Part shown: positions 15,802 to 24,294 of the stretch, piece after piece
Numbering within the stretch: the first letter of the stretch is position 1
Layout: each line of letters begins with the position of its first letter
Source of the DNA: Microvirga soli
GTDB taxonomy: Bacteria > Pseudomonadota > Alphaproteobacteria > Rhizobiales > Beijerinckiaceae
Assembly: GCF_016734765.1 (NCBI RefSeq)
Contig: NZ_JAERQE010000032.1
Location: 1 to 57,877, forward strand
Length of the DNA: 57,877 nt
Reading direction: 5' to 3'
Translations under genes and position numbers: made by a program
Notes under the pieces: model-generated
Databases searched by the model: none
What the model saw: the letters and a program-made list of their open reading frames with translations, nothing else
What the model was told of the DNA's origin: nothing

Positions 15802-16974
15802 TTACCTTCGCCTCCCCTTCCCCTCCTCCACGCGCCCATACCCGACCGCCTCGCGCTTCTCGTCGTCGCTGAGAAACGCCGCAGCCGACACGCGGCGCCA
15901 GAGGCTCTCGCGCTCGTCTGCGAGAGCCTCGATAGCATCAAGGTCAGGTTCGAGGGACAACGTCTCGCGATAGGCCGGCGCGAGCCAGTGGGCAAGCGCC
16001 TCGAATGTGCGCTTGACCAGCGGGATTACGGTCTGGCGGTAGAACGCGCGGTTCGCCTCCGCATAGTTGGCATGCGTGCTGTCGCCAGGCAGGCCCAGCA
16101 GCAGCGGCGGCACGCCGAAGGCGAGCGCGATCTCGCGCGCGGCCGCTGCCTTGGCTTCCACGAAGTCCATGTCCTTGGGCGAGAGCGAGAGCGGCTTCCA
16201 GTCGAGGCCGCCTTCCAGCAGCAGCGGGCGGCCTGCGTTGCCGGCGCCCTGGTAATTGGTTTCCAGCTCGCTCTTCAGCCTGTCGAACTGCGCGTCGGTC
16301 AGCGTCGCGCCGCCGACCACGAGCGCGCCGGAGGGCCGCGCCGCGTTGTCGAGGAGCGCCTTGTTCCAAGCGCCCGCGGCATTGTGGATGTCGAGCGCGG
16401 TGGCGGCGGCTTCCATCGGCGACAATCCGTAATGATCGTCCGCCGGATGAAACAGGGTCAGGTGCAGGATCGGCGCCAACACCTCGTCGCGGATGGGGAA
16501 GCGCACGGCCTGCGTGCCGACTGTATATTCGTAAGCGGCGGGCCAGCCGTCCGCATCCGGCACCACGCGCATGCGGTCAGGCCGTAACGCGTGCAACTCG
16601 TGCGGTGCGCCGTCGAGGCTCACTGCCTCCACATAGGCGTTGCCGGACACCATCAGGTGCCCGTAAAGGCTCTCGAGGAAGCGCTGCCCGCCCTCCCGTG
16701 CGTTGGGCCGCGCCAGCAGCATCAGCAGCGGATGCGAGGGAAGCTCCCTGCCCTCGCTCATGAGCACCAGCGGCAGCGACGCCGCCGCCTCGCTCACAAG
16801 ACGCACGGCGCGGTGCACGATGGCGTTCTTCTGGAATCCCTCGCGGGCCAGCGCCCCATAATCGCGCGGCGTCCACACGGGGCGACCGGCGACGTAGAGC
16901 GCGATCGCGCCCTGCGCACGCGAGGCCTTGGCCTCAGGCGGCGCCTGGAGCCAACGGGTCAATCGGTTCAGCAT
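15802..16974 (-). CDS. GTA portal protein g3
   Basis: A 390-residue HK97-family portal protein, the dodecameric DNA gate at the capsid vertex. Family signature: IVHRAVRLVSEAAASLPLVL, LMLLARPNAREGGQRFLESL, GNAYVEAV, HLTLFHPADDHYGLSPMEAA and AFGVPPLLLGLPGDSTHANY. The ATG at 16974 has GGAG eight bases upstream and gives a length near RcGTA's (396). The frame is intact. It is separated from the large terminase by a 700-bp gap of repeats and one small plus-strand frame. Confidence 0.95.
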   Translation of the reverse strand: MLNRLTRWLQAPPEAKASRAQGAIALYVAGRPVWTPRDYGALAREGFQKNAIVHRAVRLVSEAAASLPLVLMSEGRELPSHPLLMLLARPNAREGGQRFLESLYGHLMVSGNAYVEAVSLDGAPHELHALRPDRMRVVPDADGWPAAYEYTVGTQAVRFPIRDEVLAPILHLTLFHPADDHYGLSPMEAAATALDIHNAAGAWNKALLDNAARPSGALVVGGATLTDAQFDRLKSELETNYQGAGNAGRPLLLEGGLDWKPLSLSPKDMDFVEAKAAAAREIALAFGVPPLLLGLPGDSTHANYAEANRAFYRQTVIPLVKRTFEALAHWLAPAYRETLSLEPDLDAIEALADERESLWRRVSAAAFLSDDEKREAVGYGRVEEGKGRRR

Positions 16975-17042
16975 GAAAAGCTCCTGCCCGTCGGGGCATG
17001 AAGGATGAATAATGTCGCGGTGCGTGAGCAGCACGCTCCGTT

Positions 17043-17172
17043 GTCATGGCCGGCCTTGTGCCGGCCATCCCGGTGCAAAAAAGCGAGACGCTCCACGCAA
17101 TCGAGATCACCGGCACAAGGCCGGTGATGACGCGAGAGGGTGTCATTCCCGGCCTGCGGCCGCCGGGGATGA
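17043..17172. repeat. Two adjoining palindromic repeats
   Basis: GTCATGGCCGGCCTTGTGCC ... GGCACAAGGCCGGTGATGAC (17043-17131) is followed by GTCATTCCCGGCC ... GGCCGCCGGGGATGAC (17140-17172). Together they mix the two repeat families seen elsewhere in the cluster. Confidence 0.7.
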
Positions 17173-17486
17173 CACGCGGTGCCTCCTGTGGCTTCAAAAT
17201 GCCGACAACTTCCGCAGCCGATGACTGCAAAGAATGCAGATCCGGCACACGCGTCATTGGCCCGTCATAGACCCCAGGGTAATCTCAAGATGTTGCGGGG
17301 CCATCCGGCGACATTCACGCGCCAGCCGGGCTGATTTCCCCCGGACCGGCTGGCGCGACCATCGGTTTCTCGAGCTCTGTCGTCGACGCCGGCGACATGA
17401 GGCAGATGGCGGGGCGGATCGGCACGGATGGACTGCCATCCGCCCCGGCCCTGCAGCATGATCCTCTAAGACTATAATCAAGAACG

Positions 17487-17618
17487 ATGCCGATGGCGCA
17501 AGCCGCTATCTCTTCCGAGACAAGCCTGCGCAAAAGGCTCACCCCATCAGAAGTCTTGAGGATTCTTTTGAACGGCTTAGCTTATGGCGAGTGGCTTCAC
17601 ATGTTGCCCCTACGGTAG
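17487..17618 (+). CDS. Possible 43-residue protein in the g2-g3 gap
   Basis: From ATG at 17487 the plus strand encodes MPMAQAAISSETSLRKRLTP then SEVLRILLNGLAYGEWLHML and PLR-stop. It looks like a compact helical protein, has a weak ribosome-binding site (AAGAA), and is followed within a few bases by a terminator-like hairpin with a T-run. The rest of the gap between portal and terminase shows only repeats and GC-rich hairpins. Coding status uncertain. Confidence 0.3.
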   Translation: MPMAQAAISSETSLRKRLTPSEVLRILLNGLAYGEWLHMLPLR

Positions 17619-17623
17619 CCACG

Positions 17624-17679
17624 GCGCCCCGGCTGGAGATGTGCGTGAACACCACCCTTCGGCTGGGGCGTTCTTTTTC
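17624..17679 (+). terminator. Putative rho-independent terminator on the plus strand
   Basis: CGCCCCGGCTG (17624-17634) can pair with CGGCTGGGGCG (17660-17670), with two G-U pairs. TTCTTTTTCT follows. It faces the end of the large terminase gene and would stop plus-strand transcription from the small frame at 17487. Confidence 0.55.
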
Positions 17680-19052
17680 TACAACACCCGCACCCGCGGC
17701 TCGCGGCGTTCGCGCAGCATCACCTCGGTGAGCGCCCAGACCAGCGCATCCATGCGGTCGGGCGAGCGGCCGGACGTGAGGCCGCCGGGACCGAAATCGC
17801 AGAGCTCATCCTCCAACTCCGGCAGCGCGCCCACGTGGCGCACACGGCCCTGCGCATAGAGAACCGACACGGGTTCCGCGCGCAGATACTTGCCCCGCGT
17901 GGCGCGCACGCTCACCACGGGCACGGACGGATCGACCTCGCGGATCACGCTGCCTGCCATCTCGCCGCCCTGGTTCGTCTCGACGACCAGCGCATCGGCC
18001 TGCAGCCTTCTGTACAACGCCACCGCCTTGGCGGCCCATTCGGGCGGCTTCAATCCTGACGCTGTCGCATCCTCCAGCACATAGGCCATGCCGCCCTCGT
18101 CCATGCCGGCGGCCACGATCCCGCAGGCATCGGCGCGTTTCGACGACGAGGCCGGCGGATCGACCGCCACGACGATGCGCATGAGCGATGGCGCTGCGTC
18201 GATGCGATTGCTCTCGATCACGTCACGCGTCCACAGCGCATCGGGACGATCCTCGATGATGTCGCCGTCGAGTTCCTGCCGCCCGAGGCGGGTGCCCGCA
18301 TAGCGACGCACCACCGTGTCGAGAAAGGAAGGCGCCAGGTTCTCTGCGTTCTCTGCCGTGCGCATTCGCGACACCGCCACAGAAGGGTCGCTGAGGAAGC
18401 GTTTCAGGATCGGGATCGGACGCGGCGTCGTCGTCACCATCTGGCGCGGGTGGGCGCCGAGACGCAGGCCGAACTGCAGCATGTCCCAGGTCTCCTCTAC
18501 GTGCCGCCACTTGGCGAGCTCGTCCGCCCAGGCGGCTTCGAATTGCGGGCCGCGCAACGAGTCCGGATCTTCCGCCGAAAACACCTGCGCGACCGCGCCG
18601 TTTGCCCATTCGAGCTTGCGCAAAGACGGCGACCATGTGGGGCGCTCATGCCGCGCATGAGCTGCCAGAATTCCGGCCGGTCCCTCCACCATCACGTTGC
18701 GCGCATCCGCAAAGGTCTCGCCCACAAGGGCGATGCGCCGCGAGGCACCTGGTCCGAAATCGGGATCGCCGAGCGCGATGCCGCGCACCCATTCGGCGCC
18801 GGTGCGGGTCTTGCCCGCGCCGCGTCCGCCGAGGATGAGCCAGATCGTCCAGGGGTCGTGGTGCCGGGCCAGGCCCGGCAGGCGCTGCTCGGGCCGGCAG
18901 CGCATCGGCCAGAAACGGAAAACGGTCTCGAAATCGCGCTCAGACCAGGAGGCCGTCGCGTCCGCGAGACTCCTCCTCCGCGATAACCCGGTCAAGGTGG
19001 CGAGCAAGCTCCTCGCGGAGTTCGTGCAGGCTGCGCCGGGGTCTGTTGTCAT
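17679..19052 (-). CDS. GTA large terminase g2
   Basis: A 457-residue large terminase, the ATP-driven packaging motor and nuclease. Walker A is GGRGAGKT (about residues 75-82); a coupling/Walker B region is GPQFEAAWADELAKW; MVTTTPRPIPILKRFL and DIIEDRPDALWTRDVI are typical of RcGTA g2. The nuclease region starts at RIVVAVDPPAS and ends with SPDRMDALVWALTEVM. The start at 19052 is chosen inside an overlap with g1; a longer in-frame start exists to 19238 but would lie deeper in g1. The frame is intact. Confidence 0.93.
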   Translation of the reverse strand: MTTDPGAACTNSARSLLATLTGLSRRRSLADATASWSERDFETVFRFWPMRCRPEQRLPGLARHHDPWTIWLILGGRGAGKTRTGAEWVRGIALGDPDFGPGASRRIALVGETFADARNVMVEGPAGILAAHARHERPTWSPSLRKLEWANGAVAQVFSAEDPDSLRGPQFEAAWADELAKWRHVEETWDMLQFGLRLGAHPRQMVTTTPRPIPILKRFLSDPSVAVSRMRTAENAENLAPSFLDTVVRRYAGTRLGRQELDGDIIEDRPDALWTRDVIESNRIDAAPSLMRIVVAVDPPASSSKRADACGIVAAGMDEGGMAYVLEDATASGLKPPEWAAKAVALYRRLQADALVVETNQGGEMAGSVIREVDPSVPVVSVRATRGKYLRAEPVSVLYAQGRVRHVGALPELEDELCDFGPGGLTSGRSPDRMDALVWALTEVMLRERREPRVRVL

Positions 19053-19491
19053 GGGGCTCGCTGTCATCGAGCGGTGAACTTTCCTGTTCCAGAAGCGCCC
19101 GCGCAGCTGCCAGCGTCTTGGCGTAAGACGCGAGCCGGCGGGCCGTCTTGTCGTGATCCTTGGCTTGGCCTCTGCGCTGCTCGTCCATGAGCGTGTCGAT
19201 CTGCACCCGCGTGGCCTGCGCCAGGGCGCGGGCCGCATCGTTCACCGACGCGGCCGCCGCCTTGGCGATGCCTGCGACGCCGCCTTCGTCCCTGGGGGCT
19301 TTGCTGAGGGCATTCTCGTTGAGAGCCGCATGGCGCGGGGGCCAGCCCCAACGCTGTCGCAGCCGTACGAAGGTGCTGGAGCTGACATTGAGAAGCACAT
19401 GAATGTCTTCGAGAGTGCGCTTCGGCTCGCAGGCATAGACCTCCCAGGCCTGCTGCCTCTGCTCATCGGTGATCTCTTTTCTGGGAAACAT
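18940..19491 (-). CDS. GTA small terminase g1
   Basis: A 183-residue protein upstream of and overlapping g2, in the place of RcGTA g1, the small terminase that recognises DNA. The N-terminus looks like a helix-turn-helix (KRTLEDIHVLLNVSSSTFVR then LRQRWGWPPR). The middle and end are helical and charged (ARALAQATRVQIDTLMDEQR; LREELARHLDRVIAEEES), fitting oligomerisation. ATG at 19491 (MFPRKEITDEQ) is preferred; an in-frame GTG at 19581 would translate through the hairpin at 19501-19535. The family diverges fast, so identity rests partly on position. Confidence 0.8.
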   Translation of the reverse strand: MFPRKEITDEQRQQAWEVYACEPKRTLEDIHVLLNVSSSTFVRLRQRWGWPPRHAALNENALSKAPRDEGGVAGIAKAAAASVNDAARALAQATRVQIDTLMDEQRRGQAKDHDKTARRLASYAKTLAAARALLEQESSPLDDSEPHDNRPRRSLHELREELARHLDRVIAEEESRGRDGLLV

Positions 19492-19500
19492 GCGACAAGC

Positions 19501-19535
19501 CAACAAAAAACCGCCCAAGCGGGGACGCTGGGCGG
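19501..19535 (-). terminator. Terminator-like hairpin in the leader of the GTA operon
   Basis: On the minus strand CCGCCCA (19535-19529) and TGGGCGG (19517-19511) form a 7-bp stem followed by TTTTTTGTTG. The T-run ends about 14 bp before the g1 ATG at 19491. It could insulate the cluster from upstream transcription or act as an attenuator for the whole GTA operon. Confidence 0.7.
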
Positions 19536-19848
19536 TGGAGGTTGACTGATGCGGTGAATGCGGCGGGGGCGTTTCATTCACACTTCGTCAGTGTTCTTGT
19601 TTTGTACTCTAAGAGCGTGACGGTGTCAAGGTGAATCTGCTGACGGTCCGCATATGCTCCCCTGTCGGTTTACCGGGACGAAGCTTGGCAGGCCAACAAG
19701 CCTCTTGCTTGCCTGTAAACGCTTTAACATGGCGCCCTATTGAATATTGACCTATACACCGAATGAAATCGAACGCTCTCAGCACCTCGGCCGGCATAGG
19801 CATGCCATTGTGATTCGCTGAACGGGCACAACGCTCAAGAGGGGCACC
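19536..19848. other. Intergenic region between the divergent GTA g1 and RTX genes
   Basis: About 310 bp with no convincing gene. It must hold promoters for the GTA operon (minus) and the RTX protein (plus). It is less GC-rich than its surroundings. I see no clear -35/-10 pair or obvious operator. A GAGGGG ribosome-binding site precedes the RTX ATG. Confidence 0.5.
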
Positions 19849-22275
19849 ATGGCGGCAACGATCATCCAGCTCGGCAGCGAGCAGCAGGTCAACATCTTCA
19901 CTCCACAGCTTCAACACCAGCAAAGCGTCACGGGGCTTGCGGATGGCGGCTGGCTCATCACCTGGGTTTCCGACAGCCCGGATAGTTCCATCGTCGACAT
20001 TTTCCAGCAACGCTACGACAGGGACGGCAAGGCCCTCTGGAATATGGAGCGGCGGGTCAACGTCGAAACGGCAGGAGGCCAATTCGAGCCGAGCGTGACG
20101 GCACTGAATGATGGCGGATGGGTCGTCACCTGGACGTCCATGGATCAGGACGGCGAATACGGCGGCATCTACCAGCAACACTTCGACAAGGATGGCATTG
20201 CTCGCTGGGAAGAGGACCAGCCGGTGAACACCGAGACGCACCATCATCAAGGCGAATCCAGCATCACGGCGCTGTCCAACGGCGGCTGGGTCGTCACCTG
20301 GAGTTCGTTCGGCCAGGATGGCTCTCTCGATGGCATTTTCCTGCAGGCCTACGACCGGGACGGCAACCCCGTCAACAGCGAGCAGCCGGTCAACACATAC
20401 GTGTCAAACAGCCAATACGAGCCGAGCGTGACGGCCCTGGCTGGCGGCGAGTGGCTCGTCACCTGGACGTCGACCGATCAGGACGGCTCCGGTTATGGCA
20501 TCTACCAGCAGCGCTACAATGCCGATGGCACCCCCAAGGCCGGTGAGCAGAAGGTCAACGCCCTGGTGGCCGGCAATCAGGTCCAGCCCAGCGTCACGAC
20601 CCTGGAGGACGGCGGCTGGATCGTCACCTGGGCTTCCAATGATCAGGATGGCTCCGGCTATGGCATTTACCAGCAGCGCTACAACGCGGACGGCACGTCC
20701 AGAGGAGGCGAACGGCTGGTCAATACCGAGACGACCGGCCATCAAAGCCGGCCGAGCGTGACGGCTCTGGAGGACGGCGGCTGGGTCGTCACCTGGCAAT
20801 CGGAGCAGGACGGCTCCGGCACTGGCATCTACCAGCAGCGCTACGACAAGGACGGCAATCCTCTCCGGGGCGAGCAGCAGATCAACGTCTACGAAAGCGA
20901 CGGGCAGTTCGACCCGAGCGTCGCGGGACTGGCCGGAGGGGGATGGATCACAACCTGGACCTCGCAGGGCCAGGATGGGTCCGATACAGGGGTGTTTCAG
21001 CGCCACGCCAAATCCGTCGCGGCATTCGGCGCAGGCAAGGAGTACGGGAGCGGGACGTCGGAGAACGATGTCTTTCAGGTACGCAACGGCGGCTTGACCG
21101 CAGGCGACAGCCTCGAGGCCGGACAGGGAATCGACGTCCTGCACATGATCGAGGCCGGCACACTCGACCTCAACGCGGCGACGGTGCTCACCGGCATCGA
21201 GATCGTTCGCGGCTCCAGCGGCAACGACATCATCCTCGCCGATGGCGCCCGCCTTGATGCTGTGATCGGCTTCCAGGGCGGCAGCGGAAACGACGCGCTG
21301 CATCTGAAGGCAGGAACCTACGACTTCACGACCAAGCTCGTATCCGGCCTCGAGGCCATCACGCTGCTCGGCACCGGCTCCATCACGTTCGCCGATAAGG
21401 CTACGGCGCTCGTCGCCAACAGCCGGACGCAAGATGGCGCCGTCACCGTCACCAGCGACAGCTTCACGCTCGCCGAGCGCCAGCAGCTCTACAACCAGGG
21501 CATCCGCAAGGTGACGGATGCGGGCGGCGTCCACATTCTGCAGCAGGCGCAGGCCTCCTTGAGCACGCAGGCCGTCACGGAGAATGCCGGCGCAGGCACC
21601 CCCGTCGGCACGCTCTCGGCCATCGATCCCAATCCCGGCGACGGGCTGCGCTTCGAGCTCGTCGACAATGCCGGCGGTCGCTTCGCGCTGTCCGGCAACC
21701 AGCTCATCGTCGCCGATGGCAGCCTGCTCGATTACGAGAGCGGCACCTCGCACCGCATTGTTGTGCGGGTTGTCGACGAAGGTGGGATCGCCACCGACGC
21801 GGCATTCACGATCGCGCTCGGCGACGTGGCCGTGGAGACGATCAATGGCACCACTCGAGCCGACAGCCTCACGGGTGGGACGGGCCAGGACGTTCTCTTC
21901 GGCGGATTGGGCAAGGACACGCTGACGGGCAACGCAGGCAGCGACATCTTCGTGTTCGACGCCAAGCCGAACACGAAGACCAACCGCGACAAGATCACCG
22001 ACTTCAACGTGAAGGATGACACGATCTGGCTCGACAACAAGGTCTTCACCAAACTCGGCAAGGCCGGCTCCGAATCCAATCCGGCGCAGCTGAAGAAGGA
22101 CTTCTTCGTCAAGGGCTCGAAGGCCAAGGACAAGAACGACTACGTGATCTATGACAGCAAGAAAGGCGTGCTCTCGTACGATGCCGATGGTTCAGGCACG
22201 AAATATGCCGCCGTGGAGATCGCTACACTCTCCAAGAAGCTCGGCCTCACCTATAAGGACTTCTTCGTCATCTGA
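19849..22275 (+). CDS. Large RTX-type secreted repeat protein
   Basis: An 808-residue acidic protein without a Sec signal, probably exported by type I secretion. Residues about 20-400 hold seven tandem repeats of about 54 residues, each with a DGGWVVTWTS-like strand, DQDGSGYGIYQQRY, and EQxVN. Seven such units could form a seven-bladed beta-propeller (inference). A cadherin-like stretch follows (about 585-665), then a short RTX block (GGTGQDVLFGGLGKDTLTGN, AGSDIFVFD) and a C-terminal region ending YKDFFVI, as in T1SS substrates. No ABC exporter or membrane fusion gene is in the window. Likely a cell-surface or matrix protein; ligand unknown. Confidence 0.9.
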   Translation: MAATIIQLGSEQQVNIFTPQLQHQQSVTGLADGGWLITWVSDSPDSSIVDIFQQRYDRDGKALWNMERRVNVETAGGQFEPSVTALNDGGWVVTWTSMDQDGEYGGIYQQHFDKDGIARWEEDQPVNTETHHHQGESSITALSNGGWVVTWSSFGQDGSLDGIFLQAYDRDGNPVNSEQPVNTYVSNSQYEPSVTALAGGEWLVTWTSTDQDGSGYGIYQQRYNADGTPKAGEQKVNALVAGNQVQPSVTTLEDGGWIVTWASNDQDGSGYGIYQQRYNADGTSRGGERLVNTETTGHQSRPSVTALEDGGWVVTWQSEQDGSGTGIYQQRYDKDGNPLRGEQQINVYESDGQFDPSVAGLAGGGWITTWTSQGQDGSDTGVFQRHAKSVAAFGAGKEYGSGTSENDVFQVRNGGLTAGDSLEAGQGIDVLHMIEAGTLDLNAATVLTGIEIVRGSSGNDIILADGARLDAVIGFQGGSGNDALHLKAGTYDFTTKLVSGLEAITLLGTGSITFADKATALVANSRTQDGAVTVTSDSFTLAERQQLYNQGIRKVTDAGGVHILQQAQASLSTQAVTENAGAGTPVGTLSAIDPNPGDGLRFELVDNAGGRFALSGNQLIVADGSLLDYESGTSHRIVVRVVDEGGIATDAAFTIALGDVAVETINGTTRADSLTGGTGQDVLFGGLGKDTLTGNAGSDIFVFDAKPNTKTNRDKITDFNVKDDTIWLDNKVFTKLGKAGSESNPAQLKKDFFVKGSKAKDKNDYVIYDSKKGVLSYDADGSGTKYAAVEIATLSKKLGLTYKDFFVI

Positions 22276-22286
22276 CAGGCTTACAG

Positions 22287-22323
22287 GGTGTTCGGGCCAC
22301 GATCATCTCGCTGCCCGAACACC
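22287..22323. terminator. Perfect 10-bp hairpin after the RTX gene
   Basis: GGTGTTCGGG and CCCGAACACC form a perfect stem 11 bp after the RTX stop, but no T-run follows. It may aid termination or RNA stability. From 22324 to 22620 I see no gene; the region has two copies of GCTCGTCCACAG and separates convergent genes. Confidence 0.55.
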
Positions 22324-22620
22324 TAATCGGCTCGTCCACAGCTCGGATCACCTAGTTCGTTGCTGTATGCATGGCGCAAGCTCGTCCACAGATGTTCCGG
22401 AACGCTCAGGAAAGAATGGACAATGTCTCAGTTTCAGGAGGCCAGACATAGAACAATTGGGCGATAAACAGGAAACTTTTCTTGGGTTCCATGACGTGCG
22501 CCGGCCGTAGACATTCCTTCGGAGCATGTGCGTGCGGAGTGCCGAACTTCATCGAGCCCTCATCTCGCTGTCACCCGCTACACTCGCTGATGAACGCTTC
22601 GATGACTGGAACGCTTCCGG

Positions 22621-23718
22621 TTAGGGTCTGAGCGGAGAGGCAAGGCTCATGATCCGGGAGACCAGCTCGGCCTGTCGGTTGGTCTGCGTCTTGCGGTAGA
22701 TCGCGTCGAGATGCGTCTTCACCGTCGAGCGGGCGAGACCGAGAAGATCAGCAATCTCCGCCAGGGCATGTCCCTGCAGAACCTGCCCGAGCACTTGGAT
22801 CTCGGCCGTCGTGAGCTGATACAGGGTGGCGGCGCTCGCCAGGGGCGTCATGAGCGCGGTTTCAGGCTCGCGCAGCAGCAGCAGGATCGGGCTGCCGATC
22901 TCCTCTTCCGCCTGGTCCAACCTGGCCCAGGTGGCATGCAGGGTTCGCCCTGCCGTGTCGCTCAGAAAGGCATCGAATCCTTTCCGCATTCGGTGATCGC
23001 CTGAGAGCGATAACCCGGCCAGCAGCTTCGCCGCATCGGGCGTCACCGCCCTGAGAGCGCCATTGTGCTCGCGCAACGCCCGCTGGGAGGCCAGTTCCTC
23101 ATCGGCGGCCCGGTTGCGGAACCGGATGGCACCGTCGCGATCGATGATCAGGGCGGGCGTCGCCAGCGCTTCGAGAGCCGCGCGCAGGGTGCCGGCCTCC
23201 ACCCTCTGATGCCGGATGACTCCGGAGATCTGGACCGCACGCTTGATGTGCGGCGAGAGCAGGCGGGCGAGTTCCAGGTCCTGATCCGTGAAGGGCCCTT
23301 TGGCTTCGCTGCCCACGACGCCCCAGGAGGAGAAGCTGGTCACGGTTCGCGTCAACGGTGCGAGGACATAGTCGTATAGCCCGCGTTCCGCAAAGCAAAT
23401 GCGCCAGTAGCGGCTCTGGTGGAGCTCGGGATAATCCCGGGTGGTGCAGAGCGGCTCACACAGAGGAGCCGTCAGGCCAATGGAAAGGGTGGGGTTGATG
23501 GGGGCGCTGGCTGCAACACGCTCAACAAGTTCGTCAGGCCAGTTGTATACGGCCGCCACGGCGAATTTCGGCTCAAGCGGGTGAACGACTGTCAGGTCCC
23601 CCATGATGCCGCCAAGGGCTCCGGCGATTTCCCCCAGGACCGTCGGCCACAAATGCGTGTCGAGCGCACAGTCGTAGATGCGGCCGATCAGGTCGGAGAA
23701 GGCTTCGTCCGGCTTCAT
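22621..23718 (-). CDS. LuxR-family transcriptional regulator
   Basis: A 365-residue regulator. The C-terminal LuxR helix-turn-helix is clear: LTTAEIQVLGQVLQGHALAE, IADLLGLARSTVKTHLDAIY, then RKTQTNRQAELVSRI. The N-terminal two thirds is a sensory region with a GAF-like part (about 1-190) and a PAS-like segment (ATPALIIDRDGAIRFRNRAA) near residue 215. Ligand unknown. ATG at 23718 (MKPDEAFSDLIGRIYD) is chosen because the upstream extension is low quality. It is divergent from the small secreted protein gene at 23945 and convergent with the RTX gene. Confidence 0.88.
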   Translation of the reverse strand: MKPDEAFSDLIGRIYDCALDTHLWPTVLGEIAGALGGIMGDLTVVHPLEPKFAVAAVYNWPDELVERVAASAPINPTLSIGLTAPLCEPLCTTRDYPELHQSRYWRICFAERGLYDYVLAPLTRTVTSFSSWGVVGSEAKGPFTDQDLELARLLSPHIKRAVQISGVIRHQRVEAGTLRAALEALATPALIIDRDGAIRFRNRAADEELASQRALREHNGALRAVTPDAAKLLAGLSLSGDHRMRKGFDAFLSDTAGRTLHATWARLDQAEEEIGSPILLLLREPETALMTPLASAATLYQLTTAEIQVLGQVLQGHALAEIADLLGLARSTVKTHLDAIYRKTQTNRQAELVSRIMSLASPLRP

Positions 23719-23944
23719 GGTTTCCCCGGAGCAGGCCGCGCCAACAGGCGCGCAAGCACTTGATCTGAAGCCTACTCCGAGACCGAATTCGCGTCCCTCC
23801 CCCAAATGGAGGAGGACGTGCAGAACCCCACGCAGCATCATGATCGACGAGCGCTCACCGATTGATTCGAAACTTGGCCCAGGATGGGAGCAGCCTTACG
23901 GCCGCCCTCCGATCCAACGATGCGGGCTGCCAAGGAGCAAGCTC

Positions 23945-24292
23945 ATGAACCGTGCGCTCATCATCATGTTCGGCATTGCCATGACGGCAACGACAGCGAG
24001 TGCCGCCGAGACGACGCTCGACGTCGAGGGCGAATGCAGGTCCATCGCCGACTCCGACCTGTCCGGCTGTCGGTGCCAGGGCTTGTACTACGCGAGCAAG
24101 TTCGGCTCCGAAGAAGGCGCCGCCGCACTGCATCTCGTGGGCCGCAGCTATGTGACCGAGCCTCGCATCGCCGCAGCCTCCCTGTATGATCGCTTCGGGG
24201 CCGACACGCTCAACAGGGTCGCGCAGAGGATCATGACGAACCAGGACGAGGTCATGTCCTACTGCCCCTTCAGCGCGCATGCCGCGGATTGA
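23945..24292 (+). CDS. Small secreted protein with four cysteines
   Basis: A 115-residue protein with a Sec signal peptide (MNRALIIMFGIAMTATTASA). The mature part has Cys in VEGECRS, SGCRCQGLYY and SYCPF, enough for two disulfides in the periplasm. AAGGAG lies eight bases before the ATG. The stop is three bases before the next start, so the two are probably co-transcribed. Family not recognised. Confidence 0.8.
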   Translation: MNRALIIMFGIAMTATTASAAETTLDVEGECRSIADSDLSGCRCQGLYYASKFGSEEGAAALHLVGRSYVTEPRIAAASLYDRFGADTLNRVAQRIMTNQDEVMSYCPFSAHAAD

Positions 24293-24294
24293 TC

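Noticed and set aside
4166..17172. The many short spaced repeats as a possible CRISPR array
   Set aside because: They are long palindromes at irregular positions between genes, with no regular spacers and no cas genes.
17234..17542. Short overlapping frames on both strands in the g2-g3 gap
   Set aside because: Low-complexity, Arg/Pro/Ser-rich products in several frames at once, as expected from GC-rich hairpin DNA.
1..19491. The phage-like cluster as an ordinary prophage
   Set aside because: No integrase, repressor, replication or lysis genes and no att-like ends are seen; the gene order and families match RcGTA-type clusters instead.
20404..21753. A 449-codon minus-strand frame opposite the RTX gene
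   Set aside because: Its apparent repeats are only the mirror of the RTX repeats; no start signal and no family resemblance.
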